Shown: positions 9,880 through 23,203, counted from the first letter of the stretch. The stretch: 64,000 nucleotides of DNA from Pseudomonas kairouanensis (GCF_004682055.1 NZ_QUZU01000017.1:48455-112454), one strand, 5' to 3'. A program made the numbers and translations. The notes: generated by a model from the sequence alone, not told the origin.

Positions 9880-10677
9880 ATGGCTAAGGTATTCGCGATA
9901 GCGAACCAGAAAGGTGGCGTGGGTAAAACCACCACCTGCATCAACCTCGCAGCATCCCTGGTAGCCACCAAGCGCCGGGTGCTGTTGATCGATCTCGATC
10001 CACAGGGCAACGCCACCATGGGTAGCGGTGTGGATAAACACGGCCTGGAAAACTCGGTCTACGACTTGCTGATTGGCGAGTGCGACCTGGCCCAGGCCAT
10101 GCACTACTCCGAACACGGTGGTTACCAACTGCTGCCGGCCAACCGCGACTTGACCGCGGCGGAAGTGGTGCTGCTGGAAATGCAGATGAAAGAAAGCCGT
10201 CTGCGCAGCGCTTTGGCGCCGATCCGCGAAAATTACGACTACATTTTGATCGACTGCCCGCCGTCTCTGTCGATGCTGACATTGAACGCGTTGGTGGCGG
10301 CCGATGGGGTGATTATCCCGATGCAGTGCGAGTACTACGCGCTGGAAGGGTTGAGTGACCTTGTGGATAACATCAAGCGTATTGCCGAGTTGCTCAACCC
10401 GAACCTGCAGATCGAAGGCCTGCTGCGCACCATGTTCGATCCGCGCCTGAGCTTGATGAACGATGTCTCTGCGCAGCTCAAGGAACACTTTGGCGACCAG
10501 TTGTACGACACGGTGATCCCGCGCAACATCCGTTTGGCTGAAGCGCCAAGCTACGGCATGCCTGCGCTGGCGTATGACAAATCCTCCCGTGGCGCCATTG
10601 CCTACCTGGCTCTGGCCGGCGAGATGGTACGTCGTCAACGTCGCAACTCACGCACCGCTGCAGCCCAGCCAACTTAA
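9880..10677 (+). CDS. parA: Chromosome-partitioning ATPase ParA (Soj)
   Basis: A ParA/MinD-type ATPase that, with ParB bound at parS, moves origin regions apart. The 265 residues carry the deviant Walker A KGGVGKTT at residues 11-18 (signature Lys), DLDPQGNATMGSG (A') and the Walker B region YDYILIDCPPSLS. The start at ATG 9880 is preferred over an in-frame TTG at 9862 because it gives the canonical MAKVFAIANQKGG. Two perfect DnaA boxes (10029 and 10362) are inside the gene. It is followed by parB after 9 bases. Confidence 0.97.
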   Translation: MAKVFAIANQKGGVGKTTTCINLAASLVATKRRVLLIDLDPQGNATMGSGVDKHGLENSVYDLLIGECDLAQAMHYSEHGGYQLLPANRDLTAAEVVLLEMQMKESRLRSALAPIRENYDYILIDCPPSLSMLTLNALVAADGVIIPMQCEYYALEGLSDLVDNIKRIAELLNPNLQIEGLLRTMFDPRLSLMNDVSAQLKEHFGDQLYDTVIPRNIRLAEAPSYGMPALAYDKSSRGAIAYLALAGEMVRRQRRNSRTAAAQPT

Positions 10678-10686
10678 GGAACCCCC

Positions 10687-11559
10687 ATGGCCGTCAAGAA
10701 ACGAGGTCTCGGACGTGGACTGGATGCACTGCTCAGTGGTCCGACCGTCACGTCGCTTGAAGAACAAGCGGTGCAGGCCGACGAGCGCGAGCTGCAGCAC
10801 CTGCCCCTGGACCTGATCCAGCGCGGCAAATACCAGCCACGCCGGGACATGGACCCCCAGGCGCTGGAAGAACTGGCCAACTCGATCAAGGCCCAGGGCG
10901 TAATGCAGCCGATTGTGGTCCGTCCGATCGGTGGTGGGCGCTTTGAGATCATTGCCGGTGAACGTCGCTGGCGTGCCAGCCAGCAGGCTGGCAAGGAAAC
11001 CATCCCGGCGATGGTGCGCGATGTGCCGGATGAAACCGCCATCGCCATGGCGTTGATCGAGAACATCCAGCGTGAGGACCTCAACCCGGTCGAAGAAGCG
11101 ATCGCGTTGCAGCGCTTGCAGCAGGAGTTTCAACTGACTCAGCAACAAGTGGCCGACGCAGTGGGCAAGTCCCGAGTGACGGTGTCCAACTTGCTGCGCC
11201 TGATCTCGCTGCCGGAAGTCATCAAGACCATGTTGTCCCACGGTGACCTGGAAATGGGTCACGCCCGTGCTTTGCTCGGTTTGCCGGAAAATCAACAGGT
11301 TGAAGGGGCGCGACACGTTGTCGCACGAGGGCTCACCGTTCGTCAGACCGAGGCTTTGGTTCGCCAGTGGCTCAGCGGCAAACCTGCACCGGTCGAAACG
11401 GCCAAACCTGATCCGGACATTGCCCGCCTCGAACAGCGCCTGGCCGAGCGCCTGGGCTCTGCGGTGCAAATTCGCCATGGCAAGAAAGGCAAAGGCCAAT
11501 TGGTCATCGGATATAACTCGCTCGATGAGCTTCAGGGCGTCCTTGCCCACATCCGCTGA
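10687..11559 (+). CDS. parB: Chromosome-partitioning protein ParB (Spo0J)
   Basis: A CTP-dependent DNA clamp that loads at parS. The 290 residues begin with KKRGLGRGLDALLSG, typical of chromosomal ParB and the ParA-contact region. The ParB/sulfiredoxin-like CTP-binding domain has GERRWRASQ and AIALIENIQREDLNPVEEA-type sequence; a helix-turn-helix (LTQQQVADAVGKSRVTVSNL) follows near residue 155, and a C-terminal dimerisation segment ends the protein. A perfect parS palindrome is present 45 kb further on, inside folE2. Confidence 0.97.
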   Translation: MAVKKRGLGRGLDALLSGPTVTSLEEQAVQADERELQHLPLDLIQRGKYQPRRDMDPQALEELANSIKAQGVMQPIVVRPIGGGRFEIIAGERRWRASQQAGKETIPAMVRDVPDETAIAMALIENIQREDLNPVEEAIALQRLQQEFQLTQQQVADAVGKSRVTVSNLLRLISLPEVIKTMLSHGDLEMGHARALLGLPENQQVEGARHVVARGLTVRQTEALVRQWLSGKPAPVETAKPDPDIARLEQRLAERLGSAVQIRHGKKGKGQLVIGYNSLDELQGVLAHIR

Positions 11560-11604
11560 AACATTTGCTTATGTAGCGCGTGATCGGAAATCACTACCCG
11601 GCAG

Positions 11605-11633
11605 TTGAATAGGGGCTGAACCGCCCCTATACT
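11605..11633 (+). promoter_or_regulatory. Sigma-70 promoter of the atp operon with inverted repeat in the spacer
   Basis: TTGAAT (11605-11610, four of six to consensus), a 17-bp spacer and TATACT (11628-11633, five of six) form a good promoter about 75 bases before atpI. ATAGGGGC/GCCCCTAT (11609-11616 and 11623-11630, 6-base loop) is a perfect inverted repeat that overlaps the spacer and both boxes. It could be an operator, a hairpin ending parB transcription, or both; no T tract follows. Confidence 0.6.
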
Positions 11634-11707
11634 CTGCGCGCATTTTGTCGGCACAAATTATGCCAAGTTATTGATTTCCGGCAGCCGACTATTGAGGAGC
11701 AAGAGTG

Positions 11708-13001
<1,294 letters not shown>

Positions 13002-13025
13002 GGCCAGTCTCGACTAGTCTGATGT

Positions 13026-13061
13026 CCTTCCCGGTAACACGGGAAGGTGGCCCTCACGGGC
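13026..13061 (+). promoter_or_regulatory. Tandem hairpins in the atpB-atpE intergenic region
   Basis: CCTTCCC/GGGAAGG (13026-13032, 13041-13047) and GCCC/GGGC (13050-13053, 13058-13061) can form two stems with no T tract. They sit before atpE, the subunit needed in about tenfold excess. A role in mRNA processing or stability is an inference; the E. coli atpE leader is a known translational enhancer. Confidence 0.5.
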
Positions 13062-13119
13062 TATGAAACGATTTGTTTTACCGCTTTAAAATCTAAAAAA
13101 CCTAAACCATACGACGTAA

Positions 13120-13390
<271 letters not shown>

Positions 13391-13392
<2 letters not shown>

Positions 13393-13413
13393 TCACTCGT
13401 TTTTCGAGTGATT
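13391..13413 (+). promoter_or_regulatory. Hairpin at the atpE-atpF junction
   Basis: AATCACTCG and CGAGTGATT (13391-13399 and 13405-13413) pair perfectly over 9 bp around a five-T loop, directly at the atpE stop (TAA at 13390-13392). Without a T tract after it, it is more likely a 3'-end stabiliser or processing signal than a terminator. Confidence 0.55.
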
Positions 13414-13447
13414 GGTGTGTTGTGCAACGAATGAGCGAGGTATTGGC

Positions 13448-13918
13448 GTGAACATTAATGCAACCATTATTGGTCAGTCCTTAGCGTTCTTGATTTTTGT
13501 CGTTTTCTGCATGAAGTTCGTATGGCCTCCGGTCATCGCAGCTCTGCACGAACGTCAGAAGAAGATCGCGGATGGGCTGGACGCTGCAGCACGAGCAGCT
13601 CGCGACCTGGAGTTGGCCCAAGATAAAGCGGGTCAACAACTGCGCGAAGCGAAAGCTCAAGCAGCCGAAATCATTGAGCAAGCCAAGAAACGCGGTAACC
13701 AGATCGTTGAAGAGGCTGTTGAAAAAGCCCGTATCGACGCTGACCGTGTGAAGGTTCAGGCTCAGGCCGAGATCGAGCAGGAACTGAACGGTGTCAAAGA
13801 CGCGCTGCGTGCCCAACTGGGTGCTCTGGCCGTCGGCGGTGCTGAGAAGATCCTGGGTGCCACAATCGATCAAAACGCGCACGCGGAGCTGGTTAACAAA
13901 CTGGCTGCTGAAATTTAA
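13448..13918 (+). CDS. atpF: F0F1 ATP synthase subunit b
   Basis: The peripheral-stalk subunit that holds F1 against rotation. It has one N-terminal membrane helix ([18 protein letters not shown]) followed by a long charged, Ala-rich coiled coil, and is 156 residues long as in E. coli. The GTG at 13448 is chosen because it gives the family N-terminus [14 protein letters not shown] and GAGCGAGG lies 9-14 bases upstream; the frame stays open to 13412. Confidence 0.97.
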   Translation: MNINATIIGQSLAFLIFVVFCMKFVWPPVIAALHERQKKIADGLDAAARAARDLELAQDKAGQQLREAKAQAAEIIEQAKKRGNQIVEEAVEKARIDADRVKVQAQAEIEQELNGVKDALRAQLGALAVGGAEKILGATIDQNAHAELVNKLAAEI

Positions 13919-13930
13919 GCGAGGGCGATC

Positions 13931-14467
13931 ATGGCAGAATTGACCACGTTGGCCCGACCTTACGCTAAGGCAGCCTTCGAGCACGCCCAGGCCCACCAGC
14001 AGCTGGCCTCTTGGTCAGCCATGCTCGGCCTGGCTGCAGCAGTGTCGCAAGACGACACCATGCAGCGCGTGCTCAAGGCCCCGCGACTGACGAGCGCAGA
14101 CAAGGCCGCCACTTTTATTGAAGTGTGCGGCGACAAGTTTGATGTGAAGGCACAGAACTTCATCAACGTCATTGCCGAAAACGACCGTCTCCTGCTTCTG
14201 CCGGAGATTGCCGCTCTTTTCGACCTGTACAAGGCCGAGCAAGAGAAGTCGGTAGACGTTGAAGTGACCAGTGCTTTTGCATTGAACCAAGAACAGCAAG
14301 ACAAACTCGCCAAGGTTCTCAGTGCACGACTCGACCGGGAAGTGCGCCTGCAAGTTGCGGAAGACCCATCCCTCATTGGGGGTGTTGTCATTCGCGCCGG
14401 CGACCTGGTTATCGATGGCTCGATTCGCGGCAAACTCGCGAATCTTGCCGAAGCATTGAAATCTTGA
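13931..14467 (+). CDS. atpH: F0F1 ATP synthase subunit delta
   Basis: Links the b-subunit stalk to the top of F1. The 178 residues fit the OSCP/delta family, with [13 protein letters not shown] at the N-terminus and the C-terminal [26 protein letters not shown] signature. It follows atpF by 12 bases and precedes atpA by 21. Confidence 0.97.
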   Translation: MAELTTLARPYAKAAFEHAQAHQQLASWSAMLGLAAAVSQDDTMQRVLKAPRLTSADKAATFIEVCGDKFDVKAQNFINVIAENDRLLLLPEIAALFDLYKAEQEKSVDVEVTSAFALNQEQQDKLAKVLSARLDREVRLQVAEDPSLIGGVVIRAGDLVIDGSIRGKLANLAEALKS

Positions 14468-14488
14468 GTTTGAAGGGGCAGCAGAGCA

Positions 14489-16033
14489 ATGCAGCAACTC
14501 AATCCTTCCGAAATAAGTGAAATTATCAAGGGCCGCATCGACAAGCTCGATGTGACCTCCCAAGCCCGTAACGAAGGCACTGTCGTCAGCGTATCTGACG
14601 GTATCGTGCGGATTCACGGTCTGGCCGACGTAATGTACGGCGAGATGATCGAGTTTCCGGGCGGCGTCTTCGGTATGGCCCTCAACCTGGAGCAAGACTC
14701 CGTAGGTGCCGTTGTATTGGGCGCGTACACCAGTCTGGCCGAAGGCATGAGCGCCAAGTGCACTGGCCGCATCCTGGAAGTTCCGGTTGGTAAGGAACTG
14801 CTGGGTCGCGTTGTCGACGCACTGGGTAACCCTGTTGACGGTAAAGGTCCACTGGGCAACACCGAGACCGACGCGGTCGAGAAAGTTGCTCCAGGCGTGA
14901 TCTGGCGTAAGTCGGTAGACCAGCCTGTACAGACTGGCTACAAGGCTGTCGATGCCATGATCCCTGTCGGCCGTGGCCAGCGTGAGCTGATCATCGGCGA
15001 CCGTCAGATCGGTAAAACCGCTCTGGCCATCGACGCGATCATCAACCAGAAAGACAGCGGCATTTTCTGCGTCTACGTAGCTATTGGTCAGAAACAATCG
15101 ACCATCGCCAACGTGGTTCGCAAGCTGGAAGAAAACGGCGCCCTGGCCAACACGATCATCGTGGCTGCCAGTGCTTCGGAATCTCCTGCGCTGCAATTCC
15201 TGGCACCGTACTCCGGTTGCACCATGGGTGAATTCTTCCGCGACCGCGGTGAAGACGCGCTGATCGTTTATGACGATCTGTCCAAGCAAGCAGTGGCTTA
15301 CCGCCAGATTTCCCTGCTGCTGCGCCGTCCACCAGGCCGTGAAGCTTACCCAGGCGACGTGTTCTATCTCCACTCCCGTCTGCTGGAGCGCGCATCCCGC
15401 GTTTCGGAAGAATACGTAGAGAAGTTCACCAACGGCGCAGTGACCGGCAAAACCGGTTCCCTGACCGCACTGCCGATCATCGAAACCCAGGCTGGCGACG
15501 TTTCCGCGTTCGTTCCGACCAACGTGATTTCCATCACCGACGGTCAGATCTTCCTGGAATCGGCCATGTTCAACTCAGGGATTCGCCCTGCAGTGAACGC
15601 CGGTGTTTCGGTATCCCGTGTGGGTGGTGCCGCTCAGACCAAGATCATCAAGAAGCTCTCCGGTGGTATCCGTACCGCTCTGGCTCAGTACCGTGAACTG
15701 GCGGCATTCGCCCAGTTCGCTTCTGACCTGGACGAAGCGACCCGTAAGCAACTTGAGCATGGTCAGCGCGTTACCGAGCTGATGAAGCAGAAGCAATACG
15801 CCCCAATGTCGATCGCTGACATGGCGTTGTCGCTGTATGCCGCTGAGCGTGGGTTCCTGACTGACGTCGAAATCACCAAGGTTGGCAGCTTTGAACAAGC
15901 GCTGATTGCTTACTTCAACCGCGATCATGCCGACTTGTTGGCCAAGATCAACGTGAAGGGTGACTTCAATGACGAAATCGACGCTGGCCTCAAAGCCGGT
16001 ATCGAGAAGTTCAAGGCCACCCAAACCTGGTAA
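14489..16033 (+). CDS. atpA: F0F1 ATP synthase subunit alpha
   Basis: A non-catalytic nucleotide-binding subunit of F1, present in three copies. Its 514 residues match the family. The P-loop [15 protein letters not shown] is near residue 170, and the conserved [15 protein letters not shown] and [21 protein letters not shown] follow. The N-terminal [12 protein letters not shown] is typical of proteobacterial AtpA. Confidence 0.99.
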   Translation: MQQLNPSEISEIIKGRIDKLDVTSQARNEGTVVSVSDGIVRIHGLADVMYGEMIEFPGGVFGMALNLEQDSVGAVVLGAYTSLAEGMSAKCTGRILEVPVGKELLGRVVDALGNPVDGKGPLGNTETDAVEKVAPGVIWRKSVDQPVQTGYKAVDAMIPVGRGQRELIIGDRQIGKTALAIDAIINQKDSGIFCVYVAIGQKQSTIANVVRKLEENGALANTIIVAASASESPALQFLAPYSGCTMGEFFRDRGEDALIVYDDLSKQAVAYRQISLLLRRPPGREAYPGDVFYLHSRLLERASRVSEEYVEKFTNGAVTGKTGSLTALPIIETQAGDVSAFVPTNVISITDGQIFLESAMFNSGIRPAVNAGVSVSRVGGAAQTKIIKKLSGGIRTALAQYRELAAFAQFASDLDEATRKQLEHGQRVTELMKQKQYAPMSIADMALSLYAAERGFLTDVEITKVGSFEQALIAYFNRDHADLLAKINVKGDFNDEIDAGLKAGIEKFKATQTW

Positions 16034-16038
16034 GCCGC

Positions 16039-16062
16039 AGCGGGAGCCGCAAGGCTCCCGCT
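16039..16062 (+). promoter_or_regulatory. GNRA-capped hairpin between atpA and atpG
   Basis: AGCGGGAGCC and GGCTCCCGCT pair over 10 bp around a GCAA tetraloop, a stable GNRA type. It begins five bases after the atpA stop and lacks a strong T tract, so it may protect the upstream message or partly attenuate the operon. Confidence 0.6.
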
Positions 16063-16083
16063 TGCTAACCTGATAGGTGTTAC

Positions 16084-16944
16084 ATGGCAGGCGCAAAAGA
16101 GATTCGCAGTAAGATTGCGAGCATCAAAAGCACGCAAAAAATTACCAGCGCCATGGAAAAAGTGGCGGTCAGCAAAATGCGCAAGGCACAAATGCGCATG
16201 GCTGCTAGCCGTCCTTATGCGGAGCGTATCCGCCAGGTAATTGGGCATCTGGCCAACGCCAACCCGGAATACCGCCACCCATTCATGATCGACCGCGAAG
16301 TTAAGCGTGTGGGTTATGTGGTTGTGAGCAGTGACCGTGGTTTGTGCGGTGGTTTGAATACCAACCTGTTCAAGGCCCTGGTCAAGGACATGGCGGTAAA
16401 CCGCGAAAAGGGCGTCGAGATCGATCTGTGTGTTGTTGGTAGCAAGGGTGCGGCCTTTTTCCGTAACTTCGGCGGTAACGTCGTTGCAGCTATCAGCCAC
16501 CTGGGTGAAGAGCCGTCGATCAATGATTTGATCGGCAGTGTGAAGGTGATGCTGGATGCATACCTGGAAGGCCGGATTGACCGCCTCTCCGTGGTATCCA
16601 ACAAGTTCATCAACACCATGACCCAGCAGCCAACCGTGGAGCAATTGATTCCACTGGTGGCGACTCCGGATCAGGAACTCAAGCACCACTGGGACTACCT
16701 CTACGAACCAGACGCCAAAGAGCTGCTTGACGGCTTGATGGTGCGCTACGTGGAGTCGCAGGTGTACCAGGCGGTGGTCGAGAACAACGCAGCTGAACAA
16801 GCGGCGCGGATGATCGCGATGAAAAACGCTACCGATAACGCCGGTGATCTGATCAGCGATTTGCAGCTGATCTACAACAAGGCGCGTCAGGCTGCGATCA
16901 CCCAAGAGATCTCGGAAATCGTCGGCGGCGCTGCCGCGGTTTAA
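16084..16944 (+). CDS. atpG: F0F1 ATP synthase subunit gamma
   Basis: The rotor shaft of F1. The 286 residues have the N-terminal helix [27 protein letters not shown] and the C-terminal helix [20 protein letters not shown] followed by [18 protein letters not shown], the coiled coil that turns inside alpha3beta3. The central [16 protein letters not shown] is the family signature. Confidence 0.98.
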   Translation: MAGAKEIRSKIASIKSTQKITSAMEKVAVSKMRKAQMRMAASRPYAERIRQVIGHLANANPEYRHPFMIDREVKRVGYVVVSSDRGLCGGLNTNLFKALVKDMAVNREKGVEIDLCVVGSKGAAFFRNFGGNVVAAISHLGEEPSINDLIGSVKVMLDAYLEGRIDRLSVVSNKFINTMTQQPTVEQLIPLVATPDQELKHHWDYLYEPDAKELLDGLMVRYVESQVYQAVVENNAAEQAARMIAMKNATDNAGDLISDLQLIYNKARQAAITQEISEIVGGAAAV

Positions 16945-18348
<1,404 letters not shown>

Positions 18349-18353
18349 TCCAG

Positions 18354-18371
18354 GCGCCCGGAAACGGGCGC
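18354..18371 (+). promoter_or_regulatory. GAAA-capped hairpin between atpD and atpC
   Basis: GCGCCCG and CGGGCGC pair over 7 bp around a GAAA tetraloop, starting six bases after the atpD stop. Like the atpA-atpG hairpin it is GNRA-capped and has no T tract. Confidence 0.6.
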
Positions 18372-18392
18372 TCATCAGGTTGAGGCAATCAG

Positions 18393-18809
18393 ATGGCTAT
18401 GACAGTCCATTGCGATATCGTCAGCGCGGAAGGGGAAATCTTCTCCGGTCTGGTAGAGATGGTGATTGCACACGGCGAACTCGGTGACCTTGGTATTGCC
18501 ATGGGTCACGCGCCGTTGATCACCAGCTTGAAGCCAGGTCCGATCACTCTGACCAAGCAAGGCGGGGAGCGTGAGGTGTTTTACATCTCCGGTGGTTTCC
18601 TTGAGGTTCAGCCGAACATGGTCAAGGTACTTGCCGATACTGTGCAACGTGCTGGTGACCTGGATGAAGCCTCCGCTCAGGAAGCCGTCAAGGCTGCCGA
18701 GAAGGCCCTGAATGAAAAGGGTGCGGACTTCGACTACAGCGCTGCTGCTGTACGTCTGGCCGAGGCTGCAGCCCAGCTGCGCACGCTCCAGCAGATCCGC
18801 AAGAAGTAA
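18393..18809 (+). CDS. atpC: F0F1 ATP synthase subunit epsilon
   Basis: A rotor subunit that couples and inhibits F1. The 138 residues show an N-terminal beta-sandwich ([31 protein letters not shown], then [12 protein letters not shown]) and a C-terminal helical pair ([15 protein letters not shown]). It is the last gene of the operon and is followed by a strong terminator. Confidence 0.97.
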   Translation: MAMTVHCDIVSAEGEIFSGLVEMVIAHGELGDLGIAMGHAPLITSLKPGPITLTKQGGEREVFYISGGFLEVQPNMVKVLADTVQRAGDLDEASAQEAVKAAEKALNEKGADFDYSAAAVRLAEAAAQLRTLQQIRKK

Positions 18810-18844
18810 GCGGCCACGCCGTCATGCTTCAAGCGCGATTGATT

Positions 18845-18877
18845 AAAAAGGGTAGCCTCGGCTACCCTTTTTCTTTT
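18845..18877 (+). terminator. Rho-independent terminator of the atp operon
   Basis: AAAAAGGGTAGCC is mirrored by GGCTACCCTTTTT, giving a long stem with a tiny CTCG loop and a T tract (TTTTTCTTTTT). It ends the nine-gene atp transcript about 35 bases after atpC; the symmetric A/T ends mean it could also act on the other strand. Confidence 0.92.
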
Positions 18878-18932
18878 TCAGCAAAACACTTCTCTGGTCT
18901 GAAGCCGGACCGCCCAGGATTGGTAGCCACTC

Positions 18933-20300
18933 ATGTCTCTTGAAATCGTCATTCTCGCCGCAGGCCAGGGCACCCGCATGCGTTCAGCCCTGCCCAAGGT
19001 GCTGCACCCGGTTGCCGGAAACTCCATGCTTGGCCATGTTATCCACAGCGCCCGGCAACTCGACCCCCAGCGTATCCACGTAGTGATCGGCCACGGTGCC
19101 GATGTGGTACGTGAGCGCCTGGCAGCGGACGACCTGAATTTCGTATTGCAAGACAAGCAGCTGGGCACCGGCCATGCCACCGCGCAAGCCGTACCATTCG
19201 TCACTGCCGACACTGTGCTGATCCTCTACGGGGACGTGCCTCTGATCGAAGTAGAAACCCTGCAACGCCTGCTCAAGCACGTAGTGCCCGGCCAGATGGG
19301 CCTGCTCACCGTCGAGCTGGACGACCCCACCGGCTATGGGCGCATCGTGCGTAACGCCCATGGCAAGGTCGCCGCCATCGTCGAACACAAAGACGCCAGC
19401 GAAGCACAGCGCGCCATCACTGAAGGCAACACCGGCATCATGGCCGTGCCTGCCAACAAGCTCGCCGACTGGATGAGCCGCCTGTCCAACAACAATGCCC
19501 AAGGTGAGTACTACCTTACCGACGTCATCGAGATGGCCGTAAACGATGGCCTGCTAGTGGCTACCGAACAGCCCCACGACCCGATGGAAGTTCAGGGCGC
19601 CAACGACCGCAAGCAGCTTGCTGAGCTTGAACGTCACTACCAACTGCGCGAAGGCCGCCGCCTGATGGCCCAGGGCGTGACCCTGCGCGACCCGGCACGT
19701 TTTGATGTGCGCGGCGAAGTGACCGTTGGCCGCGACGTGCTAATCGACATCAACGTGATCCTCGAAGGCCGTGTGATCATCGAAGACGACGTGATCATCG
19801 GCCCTAACTGCGTGATCAAGGACAGCACCCTGCGTAAAGGCGTGGTGGTCAAGGCCAACAGCCACCTGGAAGGCGCGGTAATGGGCGAGGGCAGCGATGC
19901 CGGCCCGTTTGCACGCCTGCGTCCAGGCACCGTGATGGGCGCCAGGGCGCACGTGGGCAATTTCGTCGAACTGAAGAACGCCCGAATGGGTGACGATGCC
20001 AAGGCTGGCCATTTGGCCTACCTCGGTGATGCGGTGATTGGTGCACGCAGTAATATTGGCGCGGGTGCCATTACCTGCAATTACGATGGCGCCAACAAAT
20101 ACCAGACGACTATTGGTGAGGACGTCTTCATCGGCTCCAATAACTCACTGATTGCGCCTGTCTCTATTGGTGATGGCTCGAACACCGCCGCCGGCTCAAC
20201 GATCAATCAGGATGTGGATAAGTCCCAACTGGCGGTAGCCCGCGCCCGCCAACGCAACATCGACGGCTGGAAGCGTCCGGTCAAAATCAAAAAGACCTGA
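18933..20300 (+). CDS. glmU: Bifunctional UDP-N-acetylglucosamine pyrophosphorylase / glucosamine-1-phosphate N-acetyltransferase GlmU
   Basis: Makes UDP-GlcNAc from glucosamine-1-phosphate for peptidoglycan and LPS. The 455 residues contain the N-terminal nucleotidyltransferase domain ([20 protein letters not shown], residues 8-27; YGDVPLI near 107) and the C-terminal left-handed beta-helix acetyltransferase (repeated hexapeptides from about residue 255, with [11 protein letters not shown] and [13 protein letters not shown]). Perfect DnaA boxes occur at 19039 and 20213. A REPIN separates it from glmR. Confidence 0.98.
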   Translation: MSLEIVILAAGQGTRMRSALPKVLHPVAGNSMLGHVIHSARQLDPQRIHVVIGHGADVVRERLAADDLNFVLQDKQLGTGHATAQAVPFVTADTVLILYGDVPLIEVETLQRLLKHVVPGQMGLLTVELDDPTGYGRIVRNAHGKVAAIVEHKDASEAQRAITEGNTGIMAVPANKLADWMSRLSNNNAQGEYYLTDVIEMAVNDGLLVATEQPHDPMEVQGANDRKQLAELERHYQLREGRRLMAQGVTLRDPARFDVRGEVTVGRDVLIDINVILEGRVIIEDDVIIGPNCVIKDSTLRKGVVVKANSHLEGAVMGEGSDAGPFARLRPGTVMGARAHVGNFVELKNARMGDDAKAGHLAYLGDAVIGARSNIGAGAITCNYDGANKYQTTIGEDVFIGSNNSLIAPVSIGDGSNTAAGSTINQDVDKSQLAVARARQRNIDGWKRPVKIKKT

Positions 20301-20332
20301 GTTATCCACAGCCTCATCAGCAACATATATCC

Positions 20333-20427
20333 AATGTGGGAGGGGGGCTTGCCCCCGATTGCGGTTTGCCAGCTACAGATAGGCTGGCTGATACACCGCT
20401 ATCGGGGGCAAGCCCCCTCCCACATTT
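20333..20427. repeat. REPIN (paired inverted REP elements) between glmU and glmR
   Basis: Two REP units in opposite orientation (20333-20359 and 20401-20427), core GTGGGAGGGGGCTTGCCCCC, flank a spacer that holds its own imperfect stem. Such REP doublets are mobilised by RAYT transposases in Pseudomonas. No RAYT gene is visible in this window. A perfect DnaA 9-mer at 20302-20310 lies between the glmU stop and the element. Confidence 0.9.
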
Positions 20428-20506
20428 GTTCTGCGTTTGATCAGAAATTTGCTGCGCTGCGCTTGACGATCTTTCCCCAATAGGTTTTGATTGCCTTCGT
20501 TATCTT

Positions 20507-20543
20507 TCGAAACGAAACTTATCATCACCATGTCGAAACGAAA
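20507..20543 (+). promoter_or_regulatory. Direct repeats TCGAAACGAAA flanking the glmR start (putative operator)
   Basis: TCGAAACGAAA occurs exactly twice, at 20507-20517 and 20533-20543, with 26-base periodicity. The second copy overlaps the first codons of glmR. CGAAA-type repeats are common operators of DeoR-family repressors, so autoregulation is likely but inferred. Confidence 0.55.
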
Positions 20544-21297
20544 TACACCCCAACGGCGCCACAACATCCTCACCCTGCTCAATGAACAGGGCGAAGTCAG
20601 CGTGGACGCATTGGCCAAGCATTTCGAAACTTCGGAAGTCACTATTCGCAAAGACCTGGCCGCCTTGGAAAGCAACGGCCTGTTGCTGCGTCGCTACGGC
20701 GGCGCCATCACCATGCCCCAGGAACTGGTGGGCGACGCTGCTCAACCCATCTCGCAGTACAAGCGCGCCATCGCCCGTGCCGCCGTGACGCGCCTGCGCG
20801 AACACGCCCGCATCATCATCGACAGCGGCAGCACCACCGCCGCCATGATCCCTGAACTGGGCCACCAGCCTGGCCTGGTGGTCATGACCAACTCCCTGCA
20901 CGTCGCCAGCGCCTTGAGCGAGTTGGAACACGAACCGGTGCTGTTGATGACCGGTGGCACCTGGGACTCCCATTCGGATTCGTTCCAAGGCCAGGTCGCC
21001 GAGCAGGTGCTGCGTTCCTACGACTTTGATCAGCTGTTCATCGGCGCCGATGGCATCGATCTGCAGCGCGGTACCACCACCTTCAACGAACTGCTGGGCC
21101 TGAGCCGCGTCATGGCCGAGGTCGCCCGGGAAGTGGTGGTAATGGTCGAATCCGACAAGATCGGCCGCAAGATTCCCAACCTGGAGCTGCCCTGGAGCAG
21201 CGTCCATACCCTTATCACCGATGATCGCCTGCCGCTTGAGGCCCGCGACCAGATCCAAGCCCGCGGCATTACGCTGATATGCGCGGCAATCATCTAG
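20530..21297 (+). CDS. glmR: DeoR-family transcriptional regulator (GlmR)
   Basis: A sugar-phosphate-responsive repressor-type protein encoded between glmU and glmS, the position of P. aeruginosa glmR. The N-terminal winged helix ([20 protein letters not shown] followed by [15 protein letters not shown]) occupies residues about 8-60. The C-terminal DeoRC sensor domain has [37 protein letters not shown] and the final ITDDRLP. The start at ATG 20530 gives the usual [11 protein letters not shown]; an in-frame TTG at 20491 would add 13 residues, and neither start has a clear Shine-Dalgarno sequence. It probably controls glmS. Confidence 0.9.
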   Translation: MSKRNTPQRRHNILTLLNEQGEVSVDALAKHFETSEVTIRKDLAALESNGLLLRRYGGAITMPQELVGDAAQPISQYKRAIARAAVTRLREHARIIIDSGSTTAAMIPELGHQPGLVVMTNSLHVASALSELEHEPVLLMTGGTWDSHSDSFQGQVAEQVLRSYDFDQLFIGADGIDLQRGTTTFNELLGLSRVMAEVAREVVVMVESDKIGRKIPNLELPWSSVHTLITDDRLPLEARDQIQARGITLICAAII

Positions 21298-21307
21298 GAG
21301 AAGCACC

Positions 21308-23140
21308 ATGTGTGGAATTGTTGGCGCAGTCGCCGAACGCAACGTAACCGCCATCCTGATCGAAGGCCTCAAGCGCCTGGAATACCGTGGCTATGACAGC
21401 GCCGGGGTGGCCGTCTTCACCAACGCCGGCAAGCTTGAGCGCATGCGTCGCCCGGGCAAGGTCAGCGAACTGGAGCAGGCGCTGGCCGGCGAGCCGCTGG
21501 TGGGGCGCCTGGGGATTGCCCACACCCGTTGGGCCACCCACGGTGCGCCGTGTGAACGCAACGCCCACCCGCATTTTTCCGGTGACTTGGCGGTGGTGCA
21601 CAACGGCATCATCGAAAACCACGAAGTGCTGCGCGAACAACTCAAGGGCCTGGGCTACGTATTCACCTCGGACACCGACACAGAAGTCATCGCCCACCTG
21701 CTCAACCACAAGCTCAAGGACCACAGCGACCTGACCACGGCCCTCAAGGCCACGGTCAAGGAACTGCACGGTGCCTATGGCTTGGCCGTGGTCAGCGCCA
21801 GCCAACCGGACCGCGTGGTCGCCGCCCGCAGTGGCAGCCCGCTGGTGATTGGCCTGGGCCTGGGGGAAAACTTCCTGGCGTCCGACCAACTGGCCCTGCG
21901 CCAGGTCACCGACCGCTTCATGTACCTCGAAGAAGGCGATATTGCCGACATCCGCCGCGAAAGCGTGGCGATCTGGGACGTTAACGGCAATTCTGTCGAG
22001 CGCGAAGCCGTGCAATACCGCGACGGCGCCGAAGCGGCCGACAAAGGTGAATACCGTCACTTCATGCTCAAGGAAATCCACGAGCAGCCCGCCGTTGTGC
22101 AACGCACCTTGGAAGGTCGCCTGAGCCAAAACCAGGTGTTGGTCAACTCCTTCGGCCCTCAAGCCGCCGAGCTGTTCGCCAAAGTGCGCAATGTGCAGAT
22201 CGTCGCCTGTGGTACCAGCTACCACGCCGGCATGGTTGCCCGTTACTGGCTGGAAGAACTGGCCGGCATCCCATGCCAGGTCGAAGTCGCCAGCGAGTTC
22301 CGCTATCGCAAGGTGGTGGTACAGCCCGACACCCTGTTCGTGACCATCTCCCAGTCTGGCGAAACCGCCGACACCCTGGCTGCCCTGCGTAACGCCAAGG
22401 AACTGGGCTTTCTGGCCAGCCTGGCGATCTGCAACGTCAGCATCAGTTCCCTGGTGCGCGAATCTGACCTGACCCTGCTCACCCAGGCCGGTCGTGAAAT
22501 CGGCGTGGCGTCCACTAAAGCCTTCACCACCCAGTTGGTTGGCTTGCTGCTGTTGACCCTGTCCCTGGGTCAAGTGCGCGGCACCTTGGGCGAGGGCGTT
22601 GAAGCCACTCTGGTAGAAGAACTGCGCCGCTTGCCAACCCGCCTCGGTGAAGCCCTGGCCATGGACAGCATCGTGGAAAAAGTCGCCGAACTGTTCGCCG
22701 ACAAGAACCACACTCTGTTCCTCGGTCGTGGTGCTCAGTACCCGGTGGCGATGGAAGGTTCGCTCAAGCTCAAGGAAATCTCGTACATCCACGCCGAAGC
22801 CTATCCTGCTGGCGAGTTGAAACACGGCCCACTGGCCCTGGTGGATGACGACATGCCCGTGGTCACCGTGGCGCCGAACAACGAACTGCTGGAAAAACTC
22901 AAATCCAACCTGCAGGAAGTACGCGCCCGTGGCGGCCAACTGGTGGTATTTGCCGATGAGAAAGCCGGCATGACCAACGGCGAAGGCACCCACGTCATCA
23001 ACATGCCGCATATCAACGACACCCTGTCGCCGATTCTGTACACCATCCCGCTGCAACTGCTGTCGTACTACGTGGCCGTGCTCAAGGGCACAGACGTTGA
23101 CCAGCCGCGTAACCTGGCCAAATCGGTGACCGTGGAATAA
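21308..23140 (+). CDS. glmS: Glutamine-fructose-6-phosphate aminotransferase (isomerizing) GlmS
   Basis: Makes glucosamine-6-phosphate from fructose-6-phosphate and glutamine, the committed step to UDP-GlcNAc. The 610 residues start CGIVGAV, with Cys1 of the mature protein as the glutaminase nucleophile, then HTRWATHG and HNGIIENH. Two SIS isomerase domains follow ([21 protein letters not shown]; later [16 protein letters not shown]), ending LAKSVTVE. It starts 10 bases after glmR, behind the site AGGAG. No glmS ribozyme is expected or seen. Confidence 0.98.
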   Translation: MCGIVGAVAERNVTAILIEGLKRLEYRGYDSAGVAVFTNAGKLERMRRPGKVSELEQALAGEPLVGRLGIAHTRWATHGAPCERNAHPHFSGDLAVVHNGIIENHEVLREQLKGLGYVFTSDTDTEVIAHLLNHKLKDHSDLTTALKATVKELHGAYGLAVVSASQPDRVVAARSGSPLVIGLGLGENFLASDQLALRQVTDRFMYLEEGDIADIRRESVAIWDVNGNSVEREAVQYRDGAEAADKGEYRHFMLKEIHEQPAVVQRTLEGRLSQNQVLVNSFGPQAAELFAKVRNVQIVACGTSYHAGMVARYWLEELAGIPCQVEVASEFRYRKVVVQPDTLFVTISQSGETADTLAALRNAKELGFLASLAICNVSISSLVRESDLTLLTQAGREIGVASTKAFTTQLVGLLLLTLSLGQVRGTLGEGVEATLVEELRRLPTRLGEALAMDSIVEKVAELFADKNHTLFLGRGAQYPVAMEGSLKLKEISYIHAEAYPAGELKHGPLALVDDDMPVVTVAPNNELLEKLKSNLQEVRARGGQLVVFADEKAGMTNGEGTHVINMPHINDTLSPILYTIPLQLLSYYVAVLKGTDVDQPRNLAKSVTVE

Positions 23141-23203
23141 CTCGCCACACCCTGGAGGTCCGCCGGGTCTCCAGCCTTAGCTCGACGAAAGGATTCGACC
23201 TCG

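Noticed and set aside
18845..18877. Possible REP element after atpC
   Set aside because: Short A/T-flanked stem with T tract and no REP core; it is a standard terminator.
23141..23203. Tn7 insertion or terminator right after glmS
   Set aside because: CTGGAG/CTCCAG can form a weak stem at 23152-23174 but there is no T tract, no Tn7 end and no transposase gene nearby.
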